Shown: positions 16,138-21,139 of the stretch, one piece after another | Numbering within the stretch: the stretch's first letter is position 1 | Layout of the letters: every line of letters begins with the position of its first letter | IMG/VR virus record: IMGVR_UViG_3300035180_001245 | Coordinates: 1 to 21,139 of that record | DNA length: 21,139 nucleotides | Origin: a virus | Reading direction: 5' to 3' (one strand) | Notes under the pieces: generated by a model | The model's database searches: none | The model's input: the letters and a program-made list of their open reading frames with translations, nothing else | Told to the model about the DNA's origin: nothing | Made by a program: the position numbers and the translations under genes

Positions 16138-16167
16138 AGTATAGCACAAACTTCTGATCATTGACTC
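16138..16167 (-). promoter_or_regulatory. Island promoter P3 (GAGTCAAT box, 16 bases, TATACT), minus strand
   Basis: Box at 16167-16160, TATACT at 16143-16138, with TGTGC immediately before it, all matching P1. The only member of the set with no protein gene downstream. Confidence 0.7.
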
Positions 16168-16242
16168 GAAATTTGGCTTTTTGCGGTAACTCGGTCTAGC
16201 TTACTTCTTATTTAGTTTCTACTTATAATAGCGAAAAATGAT

Positions 16243-16331
16243 ATGGAAAAGCCTCCCTGCTAGATATTGGGAGGCTTCGCCGTGGTACAAAGGAGGGAGG
16301 TTCCTATAATTACTTTGGCCGAGGTACTTCC
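16243..16331. repeat. Copy B of the 89-base near-identical repeat
   Basis: Matches 13202-13290 with about five mismatches as read, 3041 bases apart and in the same orientation. Confidence 0.95.
16245..16277 (-). terminator. Minus-strand intrinsic terminator of small cassette B
   Basis: The same hairpin as cassette A: arms 16249-16257 and 16269-16277, followed on the minus strand by TTTTCC. Confidence 0.75.
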
Positions 16332-16525
16332 TTGGCTGTGACTGTTATCTCGAAGCACCTAGCGTTAATATCGTCATCAAGTTCACTATTTTTGGTCAAG
16401 TGATATAAGTCATAGTCCTCCCAATTGTTTAGGATATCGCGTTCAATACCCGCAAGAAACTTTGACATCTCCCTGTTTGTTCTTTTACCGTATGCCACGA
16501 ATAAGGGTTTCTTTGCTTTGTTCAT
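16310..16525 (-). CDS. Small protein of unknown function, cassette copy B
   Basis: 71 residues, paralogue of the product of 13269-13478. Shared features: basic start MNKAKK, K-T--EM--FL--IE-DILNNW and the C-terminal EVPRPK. The middle (DYDLYHLTKNSELDDDINAR) has diverged, so the proteins are about half identical while the 3' flank is nearly identical at DNA level, which suggests recombination at the flank or strong constraint there. AGGAG precedes ATG 16525. Own promoter P2 and own terminator. Confidence 0.8.
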   Translation of the reverse strand: MNKAKKPLFVAYGKRTNREMSKFLAGIERDILNNWEDYDLYHLTKNSELDDDINARCFEITVTAKEVPRPK

Positions 16526-16544
16526 CTGTTTCTCCTACATCATC

Positions 16545-16574
16545 AGTATAGCACAAACCCTCGAACATTGACTT
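16545..16574 (-). promoter_or_regulatory. Island promoter P2 (AAGTCAAT box, 16 bases, TATACT), minus strand
   Basis: Box variant AAGTCAAT at 16574-16567, 16 bases ending TTTGTGC, TATACT at 16550-16545. Drives the gene starting at 16525. Confidence 0.7.
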
Positions 16575-16586
16575 GAAGTTTGGTCT

Positions 16587-16775
16587 TTATCTCTTTTTCC
16601 ATAGTTGACCTTTTGTTTTTCTTCGCTCCGCTACGGTCATCTCTGGCCCGAAAGCAAAGTTCACCCACGTCTCATACATTTCATGCCATTCTTTAGTGTC
16701 TCTAACTGGTAGCTTGTTGTGTGTTTCTAGCCACCATGCTTCTGCTTCCTCAGCTAGTGTTCGTTCTTTTGTCAT
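16587..16775 (-). CDS. Small protein of unknown function
   Basis: 62 residues, not recognised: acidic helical start with a Trp pair (TLAEEAEAWWLETHNKLP), aromatic middle (KEWHEMYETWVNF) and a basic end (ERRKTKGQLWKKR). Start set at ATG 16775, which has GTAGGAGGAACC upstream; the longer frame back to 16841 would run through promoter P4. Its stop is about 12 bases before the box of P2, so it may also be read as the head of a minus-strand row of genes. Confidence 0.7.
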   Translation of the reverse strand: MTKERTLAEEAEAWWLETHNKLPVRDTKEWHEMYETWVNFAFGPEMTVAERRKTKGQLWKKR

Positions 16776-16796
16776 TCTGGTTCCTCCTACGTCGCT

Positions 16797-16826
16797 ATTA
16801 TAGCACAGTCCCAAGGACATTGACTC
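16797..16826 (-). promoter_or_regulatory. Island promoter P4 (GAGTCAAT box, 16 bases, TATAAT), minus strand
   Basis: Box at 16826-16819, TATAAT at 16802-16797 preceded by TGTGC. Back to back with P5: the two boxes form the inverted repeat ATTGACTC, eight bases, GAGTCAAT. Confidence 0.75.
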
Positions 16827-16834
16827 GAAATTTA

Positions 16835-16864
16835 GAGTCAATACTCAAAGTTCTATGATATACT
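16835..16864 (+). promoter_or_regulatory. Island promoter P5 (GAGTCAAT box, 16 bases, TATACT), plus strand
   Basis: GAGTCAAT 16835-16842, 16 bases, TGA then TATACT 16859-16864. Drives the HNH gene at 16885. Confidence 0.75.
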
Positions 16865-16884
16865 GTCGACATAGGAGGAAACGG

Positions 16885-18066
16885 ATGAACGAAGTAGAAA
16901 AGACATTAGGTAAGCAAGACGAGCGCGCATCTGGGGAATTAACATTCATTAGGTCGAGAGCACCGAACCTCGAAGGACAAAGATTTGGTAAATTAGTGGT
17001 ACTTCGACGTGTTCCAAACAGAAAAGTGAAACACAGAACTTATGCTCAGTGGCTCTGCAGATGTGATTGCGGTAGAGAAATTGTTACCTTTTCTAGTGCG
17101 CTTCGTTCAGGGAACACTAGAAGTTGCCACTGTTTACCGCGTAAGTCGTTATCAACAGTAAAGAGTCTTAAAGGGCAAAGATTTGGGAAATTATTAGCGC
17201 TAGAACGAAGTCGGAATGGCTGGCTCTGTCACTGTGATTGCGGAAACGAAGTTGTTGTGCCAAGGCACAAATTGCTAAGTGGAAGAATTGACCGTTGTAG
17301 AGAGTGCGCAAAAACACAGCTTCCCACTAACAGAAAAACAGCATTTGAGTATCTGTTTACTATGTTTTGTCACAACGCAAAAAATCAAAGCCTAAGACAG
17401 GAGCTTTCAAAAGAAAAATTTTATGAGCTTAGTACTCAACCGTGTTATTATTGCGGTAAAGCGCCTGCTAACGTGCTTGTGTCTAAAAGTGTGCACGATA
17501 CATTCATCTACAATGGCATAAACAGAGTTGACGGCAGAATAAAAGCGTATACTATTGACAACTCTGTCCCAGCGTGTAAAGCTTGTAACTACGCCAAGTA
17601 TGGACAAACTCTTGACTATTTTCGTGAGCTAGTTATAAAGGTTTACAATACGCTTGTTGTTCAAAGACGCTCTCCCGCTGTTTATGCGACCGAGTTGCTT
17701 AAAATACTAGACACTGAGTTGCCTCCGTCTCCTGTTCGCTCTCTTGTTGTTGAGTGGAAATGGCTAGCAAAGCAAAGAAAAAAACTTTGGTCGTTGACCA
17801 ATGCTCAGGCAGCCTGGTTGTCTCAGCAACCCTGTTTTTATTGTGGTAAAAAACCTTCTCAATTGCGTAAAAAGTGCATACATTCGGGTTTGGACCTAAT
17901 TGATAATGAGAAAGGCTATGAAATCGGCAATGTTGTGCCATGTTGTAAAGCTTGCAACATCGCCAAAAATACTATGACTATTGACCAGTTCAGGGATTGG
18001 GTGACTGCTGTTTATTTGCATTGGGTTTTACCAAACACCCCCAACAATGAACAAATCAAACCTTGA
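16885..18066 (+). CDS. HNH homing-endonuclease-like protein with doubled N-terminal module and two HNH domains
   Basis: 393 residues, built as two pairs of repeats. Module 1 (about residues 28-84): L-GQRFGKL-VL-R then W-CRCDCG and CHC; module 2 (95-142) repeats it with LKGQRFGKLLALER, WLCHCDCG and CREC. Such GQRFGKL modules precede HNH domains in many phage endonucleases and probably bind DNA. HNH domain A (185-245): QPCYYCGK, YNGINRVDG, VPACKACNYAK; HNH domain B (315-365): QPCFYCGK, SGLDLIDNEKGY, VPCCKACNIAK. In B the usual NGIDR reads SGLDL, so it may be catalytically weak. Start at ATG 16885 after ATAGGAGG; the upstream ATG 16855 lies on the -10. Likely a mobile endonuclease marking the right edge of the island. 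Confidence 0.87.
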   Translation: MNEVEKTLGKQDERASGELTFIRSRAPNLEGQRFGKLVVLRRVPNRKVKHRTYAQWLCRCDCGREIVTFSSALRSGNTRSCHCLPRKSLSTVKSLKGQRFGKLLALERSRNGWLCHCDCGNEVVVPRHKLLSGRIDRCRECAKTQLPTNRKTAFEYLFTMFCHNAKNQSLRQELSKEKFYELSTQPCYYCGKAPANVLVSKSVHDTFIYNGINRVDGRIKAYTIDNSVPACKACNYAKYGQTLDYFRELVIKVYNTLVVQRRSPAVYATELLKILDTELPPSPVRSLVVEWKWLAKQRKKLWSLTNAQAAWLSQQPCFYCGKKPSQLRKKCIHSGLDLIDNEKGYEIGNVVPCCKACNIAKNTMTIDQFRDWVTAVYLHWVLPNTPNNEQIKP

Positions 18067-18132
18067 AGAATTGCTTGTAACATCAAATAACATTCAACCT
18101 AATTTATAAGCGTTTGCCGCATACTCTAGAAT

Positions 18133-18152
18133 AAAGCATCATTTGCTTTTTT
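18133..18152 (+). terminator. Short intrinsic terminator after HNH gene
   Basis: AAAGCA (18133-18138 region), loop TCATT, TGCTTT followed by TTT. Six pairs, weak stem but good T run. The 159-base gap 18067-18225 otherwise holds only the late motif and leader. Confidence 0.5.
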
Positions 18153-18157
18153 GGAGA

Positions 18158-18175
18158 GAATATACTTTTGTGTAA
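18158..18175 (+). promoter_or_regulatory. Candidate late promoter motif before the 666-residue gene
   Basis: GAGAGAATATACTTTTG lies about 60 bases before ATG 18226, directly after the terminator. Shares GAATATACTT exactly with 11408 and 20318. Confidence 0.55.
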
Positions 18176-18225
18176 TCAACCAGTGTTAAATCGTCTTCAT
18201 CTTACGAGTATGAGGAGAACTAAAG

Positions 18226-20226
18226 ATGAAAAAAATCTCAAGTAATGAGCAGGAAGTTGTAAAAGAAGCTGCTGAAGAAGAGTTTCTACCATTTAAGGTT
18301 TCAGATTTTAGCGTTGGATCAGGAGTGTATGCAACTATTTCAGAGAATAGACGGACCATAGCGGGTATTGAGCTTTACAATTTGTTAGCTTCAGCCGATG
18401 ACTTGGAAAATGGCAAGCTGCTATCCCCTCCGTGGCAAATAGAGTTTTTCTCAGGGGATAACCACGAGCTTCTTGCTAAGGTGAACTCAACTAAATGGCC
18501 AGGAAAACGTCCAGTTATCAAAATGGTAGCCGATATACTTAAAGGCAAAAAAATAGAAGCCGAAGCCGCACAAGAGACGGACGCCGTACCGTTGCCTCCT
18601 GAAAACGTTACTGGCGGACAGCCTGCTATTGAAGAGCCGCAGCAATCAGGTGCTCCTGCGCAACCACCAACTAGAGAATCTCGCAATCCTCTTCTAGGCG
18701 AAAAGGTTCTTGGCGAGGAATCTGAACCAGAAGGCGGAGACACAGTGACTGAGGCTGAGGCAAAAGAAAAGTGGGCACAAGCGGCTTCCGAAAAGATGGC
18801 AGAAAAGGGTACTAAAGGCTCATTGACGAAGATAGCTAAGAGCAAAGGTGGTTATGACGAGAAGGCAGGAAAGATAAAGAAGTCCTGGCTTAACAAAGCC
18901 GCGAAAGGCGATTTTGGGCCTAAAATACAGAAGAAAGCCAATTTTGCAAAAAATATCAATAAAGAATCCAAAGACGAAACAGGCGGCGGACATTGTGACA
19001 GATGCGGCAAGGCATCTCCGCTCACGCCAGTTAATGCCGCAGACGGCACAACGCTAGGCTTTTTCTGTCCTCGGTGCCACATGGCAGTACAGCGGATGGT
19101 TGATAAAGTATCTGATTGGCATGGCGCGTACAAAGGCAAAGCGTCTCCTCGTCACACCCCGCATTTCAATGCGTGGGAAGACGTGGAAGACTACATCACT
19201 AAACACGAAAAAGAGATACCCATAACAACGGAATCTAGGGAGGCAAAAATGAAGAGGATAGTGGCTCTTACTGAAGCACAGGTAAAAAGAATTAGTGGAT
19301 ATTTGACCCAGGAATCGAAAGAGTTCTTAAAAGCTCTTCCTGTGGATGTTAGAGCGAATGCGGTTAGGCAGCTATTGACGTTCGAGGCAAGATGCCGCAC
19401 AAAGCTCAAACTCAATGAAGCCCAGACTGCTGAAAAACTTAACGCCGCCGTACTCAAAGCCGCAGGTAACGCCGAAGGCAAGTCTGAGGAAAAAGATAAG
19501 CTTCCCAAGGCTAGCTTCAAAATGTCAAAGACAGGAAAGCCAGGAACTGCTGAAGGTACTGAAGAAGTCAAAGCAGTGAAGGAGGCTAAAGAAGCGCCTG
19601 AAGACAACAAAATAGTGGAGTTCAAGACAGCATTTGGTAATATTGTGAAAGAAGCCAAAGCAAAGTCCACTATTAAGGAGGGGGTTAAAGTATGTGACAT
19701 CTGCTCTGGCGTTCTTCGTGAATCAGGCAGACATAGTTTGGCATCGACAGTTCGTCTTGCCTCCGAAGTAGCCAAAGGCTATATCACCAATGAGATTAGC
19801 AGAGAGGCTCTTCCTGAGACTATCAAAGAGATGGCTGACCACACAGGATTTTCTACCGCCGCCATTGCTAAGCTCGTCAAAGAGTCTGCAATGACACAGT
19901 TAAAAGCTCTTCGCGCAAAAGTAACAGCGGCTGATTCTAAAGACTTTATGCTTGAGGCTCGTAGACTGCTTGCTGGTGCCGCAAAAGTAGAAAAGGTGTT
20001 CACTGAATCAGCAAAAACTGATGAGACGCCAACAGTTATTACGGAAACAGCGCAACTTACTATTACAGAGACTACCGAAGCTACTGAAGCTGCTCCAGCC
20101 ATTGAGGAAACTGTGGGCCTTGATAAGAAACTCCTGAAAGAGACTGCGGCAGTGGAAGCCACGCAGAAGTTTTTGGAATCAATGGAACGAATAGACTACC
20201 TCAAAACACTGGAAGTACCAGAATAA
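18226..20226 (+). CDS. Lys/Glu/Ala-rich putative virion protein with zinc ribbon; function unknown
   Basis: 666 residues, not recognised as a named family. Order of parts: folded N-terminus (about 1-105); a Pro/Glu linker; a basic helical segment at about 185-250 (KGTKGSLTKIAKSKGGYDEK ... KKANFAKNINK) of a kind I recall from other phage proteins; a four-Cys zinc ribbon C257/C260...C281/C284 followed by DWHGAYKGKASPRHTPHFNA; then long Lys/Glu/Ala helices to the end, with an isolated CDIC at 490-493. Many (I/L/V)-x-E-(A/S) segments resemble gp21-type cut sites. Start ATG 18226 with GAGGAG upstream. It lies between capsid and neck genes, so a head-associated or packaged internal protein is plausible; this is inference from position and composition only. 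Confidence 0.82.
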   Translation: MKKISSNEQEVVKEAAEEEFLPFKVSDFSVGSGVYATISENRRTIAGIELYNLLASADDLENGKLLSPPWQIEFFSGDNHELLAKVNSTKWPGKRPVIKMVADILKGKKIEAEAAQETDAVPLPPENVTGGQPAIEEPQQSGAPAQPPTRESRNPLLGEKVLGEESEPEGGDTVTEAEAKEKWAQAASEKMAEKGTKGSLTKIAKSKGGYDEKAGKIKKSWLNKAAKGDFGPKIQKKANFAKNINKESKDETGGGHCDRCGKASPLTPVNAADGTTLGFFCPRCHMAVQRMVDKVSDWHGAYKGKASPRHTPHFNAWEDVEDYITKHEKEIPITTESREAKMKRIVALTEAQVKRISGYLTQESKEFLKALPVDVRANAVRQLLTFEARCRTKLKLNEAQTAEKLNAAVLKAAGNAEGKSEEKDKLPKASFKMSKTGKPGTAEGTEEVKAVKEAKEAPEDNKIVEFKTAFGNIVKEAKAKSTIKEGVKVCDICSGVLRESGRHSLASTVRLASEVAKGYITNEISREALPETIKEMADHTGFSTAAIAKLVKESAMTQLKALRAKVTAADSKDFMLEARRLLAGAAKVEKVFTESAKTDETPTVITETAQLTITETTEATEAAPAIEETVGLDKKLLKETAAVEATQKFLESMERIDYLKTLEVPE

Positions 20227-20264
20227 GACTAAGGCAAAGAGAACCAATTTGCCTGACCCACATG

Positions 20265-20298
20265 AGGCACCTCCTTTCGAGGGGGTGCCTTATGTTTT
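20265..20298 (+). terminator. Intrinsic terminator after the 666-residue gene
   Basis: AGGCACCTCC (20265-20274) pairs with GGGGGTGCCT (20281-20290) with one wobble, loop TTTCGA, then TATGTTTTG and again GTACC. The T tract is broken, as at 3751. Confidence 0.72.
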
Positions 20299-20317
20299 GT
20301 ACCCATGCTGTGAAAAA

Positions 20318-20335
20318 GAATATACTTCGGGGATA
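20318..20335 (+). promoter_or_regulatory. Candidate late promoter motif before neck gene
   Basis: AAAGAATATACTTCGGGG lies about 50 bases before ATG 20368 and after a terminator. Confidence 0.55.
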
Positions 20336-20367
20336 CTGTACTACATTCTCAGGCCAAGGAGTTTTCA

Positions 20368-21139
20368 ATGGACGATAAGCAAATTACTGCCGAGAGTTCA
20401 ATGTCATTTATGGACCCCAATTTTCAAAAGGGGGGAAATAACAAACAACAGTTTGCTGACTGGATAAAGCGAAGACTTGGTTATCCGCAAATACGACTAG
20501 AGCTAACTGATAGTCAAATATACGATGCTATGCAAGAGGCTCTACAAAAATATGTTGCTATGGCTGAACGTCCTGTCAAATATTACAGTCAAGTAACTAC
20601 CGCTGGGGTTAACGTATACCCACTGCCGGACGAATGGGTTAGAATGACTGATAGAATATACTATCTTCCAAACAGCGTCATTGCTACCATTCAAACGTAT
20701 ACCGCGTATAATATGTATTTGAATTTTACAGGAAATCTTGACATCACTACTTATGAGGTGTTGATGGAAAATTTGCAACTTAAACTAAATCGTATTGGAG
20801 CAACGCCTACTTTTGAAATCATTTATGATCCTCCAAGATTAAAAGTGTATCCTGCCCCTACTGATATCAATTACATTGTTTATGCTTATGTAGCAATGCC
20901 TAGGCTAGAGTCTTGGACGCCGAGTGTAGATATGAAAGGGTATTTTTGGACTCGTGATTATGCGTTGGCGTTGAGTAAATTTACATTAGGACGAATCAGG
21001 AGCAGGTACGGTGATACAGTTGTAGCGGGTGAGCAAACTGTAAATCAAGACGGCGCGGTATTAATTGGGGAGGCTAAAGAAGAGTTGGCAAAACTCGATG
21101 AAGAGTTGTTAGAATTGCGGACACCTTGTCCAATAATTA
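20368..21139 (+). CDS. Neck / head-completion connector-like protein, 3' end outside window
   Basis: Open to the right edge; 257 residues visible. The start is ATG 20368 with AAGGAG eight bases upstream. The N-terminal block QFADWIKRRLGYPQIRLELT, then DSQIYDAMQEALQKYVAMAE, followed by a beta stretch (YPLPDEWVRMTDRIYYLPN), is characteristic of phage connector/neck proteins that sit under the portal. The later part WTRDYALALSKFTLGRIRSRYG, then the QDGAVLIGEAKEELAKLDEE helix, also fits proteins of this group (T4 gp13/gp14-like neck region). Which neck protein it equals cannot be told from the fragment. Position after the capsid block supports the role. Confidence 0.72.
   Translation, partial: MDDKQITAESSMSFMDPNFQKGGNNKQQFADWIKRRLGYPQIRLELTDSQIYDAMQEALQKYVAMAERPVKYYSQVTTAGVNVYPLPDEWVRMTDRIYYLPNSVIATIQTYTAYNMYLNFTGNLDITTYEVLMENLQLKLNRIGATPTFEIIYDPPRLKVYPAPTDINYIVYAYVAMPRLESWTPSVDMKGYFWTRDYALALSKFTLGRIRSRYGDTVVAGEQTVNQDGAVLIGEAKEELAKLDEELLELRTPCPII

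Larger units (their letters stand above)
15779..16309. other. Gene-free stretch inside island
   Basis: No credible ORF. In order it holds the operon terminator, an inverted repeat AGGTGT/ACACCT (about 15855-15882), a direct repeat TAGCGTT (about 15886, 15896), a + strand TATAAT followed closely by a terminator (candidate small RNA), two strong hairpins with purine-rich loops (16056-16129) facing promoter P3, and the second copy of the 89-base repeat from 16243. Confidence 0.7.
11345..18152. other. Accessory island between capsid gene and next structural gene
   Basis: A block that interrupts the otherwise contiguous head operon. Left edge is just after the capsid terminator; right edge is just before the GAATATACTT motif at 18158 that serves the next structural gene. 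It holds two endonuclease-like genes at its ends, a + operon of small genes, three minus-strand genes and two candidate small RNAs, with a promoter type (GAGTCAAT box) not seen with a matching -10 outside it. Removing it would restore capsid, terminator, GAATATACTT, structural gene. Edges are inferred. Confidence 0.6.

Noticed and set aside
15929-16147. Minus-strand ORF of 72 codons
   Set aside because: Its GTG start lies on the -10 of promoter P3 and no ribosome site is present; the stretch is better read as structured RNA.
16224-16229. TATAAT on the plus strand before repeat copy B
   Set aside because: No GAGTCAAT box or -35 at the required spacing, and nothing convincing downstream on that strand.
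16776-16841. Longer start (TTG 16841) for the small minus-strand gene
   Set aside because: The extension runs through the box and -10 of promoter P4; ATG 16775 has GTAGGAGG at correct spacing.
20650-20667. GATAG-AATATA-CTATC palindrome containing GAATATACT
   Set aside because: Lies within the neck-protein coding sequence with no start downstream in a fitting place; probably coincidence.
1-21139. tRNA genes, CRISPR arrays and insertion sequences
   Set aside because: No cloverleaf with a recognisable T-arm, no regularly spaced repeats and no transposase or terminal inverted repeats were found.

Overview
The window looks like the head-morphogenesis region of a tailed double-stranded DNA phage (Caudoviricetes, myovirus-type, T4-like head module). 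The host cannot be named from the sequence. Strong AGGAG/GGAGG ribosome binding sites, AT-rich DNA and a short YopX-like protein would fit a Firmicutes-type host, but this is only a guess.

Structural backbone, all on the + strand, in classic order: terminase large subunit (1-1315, 5' end outside the window), T4 gp20-like portal (1400-3688), a very large acidic repeat-rich protein in the prohead-core position (3863-7711), gp21-like prohead protease (7713-8357), coiled-coil scaffold (8422-9510), gp23-like major capsid protein (9539-11287), then after a 6.9 kb interruption a second large Lys/Glu/Ala-rich protein with a zinc ribbon (18226-20226), and a neck/connector-like protein running off the right edge (20368-21139). 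Intrinsic terminators follow the portal, capsid and 18226 genes. A motif GAATATA(C)TT recurs before five genes and is the best candidate for a phage late promoter.

Between the capsid gene and the 18226 gene lies an accessory island (about 11345-18152). It is bounded by two homing-endonuclease-like genes: one has ten zinc-binding modules plus a Vsr/EDxHD-type nuclease domain (11431-13197), the other has two N-terminal Cys-rich modules and two HNH domains (16885-18066). Inside are a seven-gene + strand operon of small proteins (13615-15778), including two tandem paralogues and a mini YopX-like protein, and three small minus-strand genes. Two of these belong to a duplicated promoter-gene-terminator cassette. 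A 0.5 kb gene-free stretch (15779-16309) seems to carry two small RNA units.

The most striking signal is that six promoters of the island, on both strands, share one architecture: a GAGTCAAT box (AAGTCAAT in one), exactly 16 bases, then TATACT or TATAAT. No instance with a matching -10 was seen in front of the structural genes. The island therefore appears to have its own transcription programme, separate from the surrounding late genes. One of these promoters faces no credible ORF but a structured RNA with several CCUCC-type (anti-Shine-Dalgarno) segments. All functional statements rest on reading motifs by eye; no database search was run.
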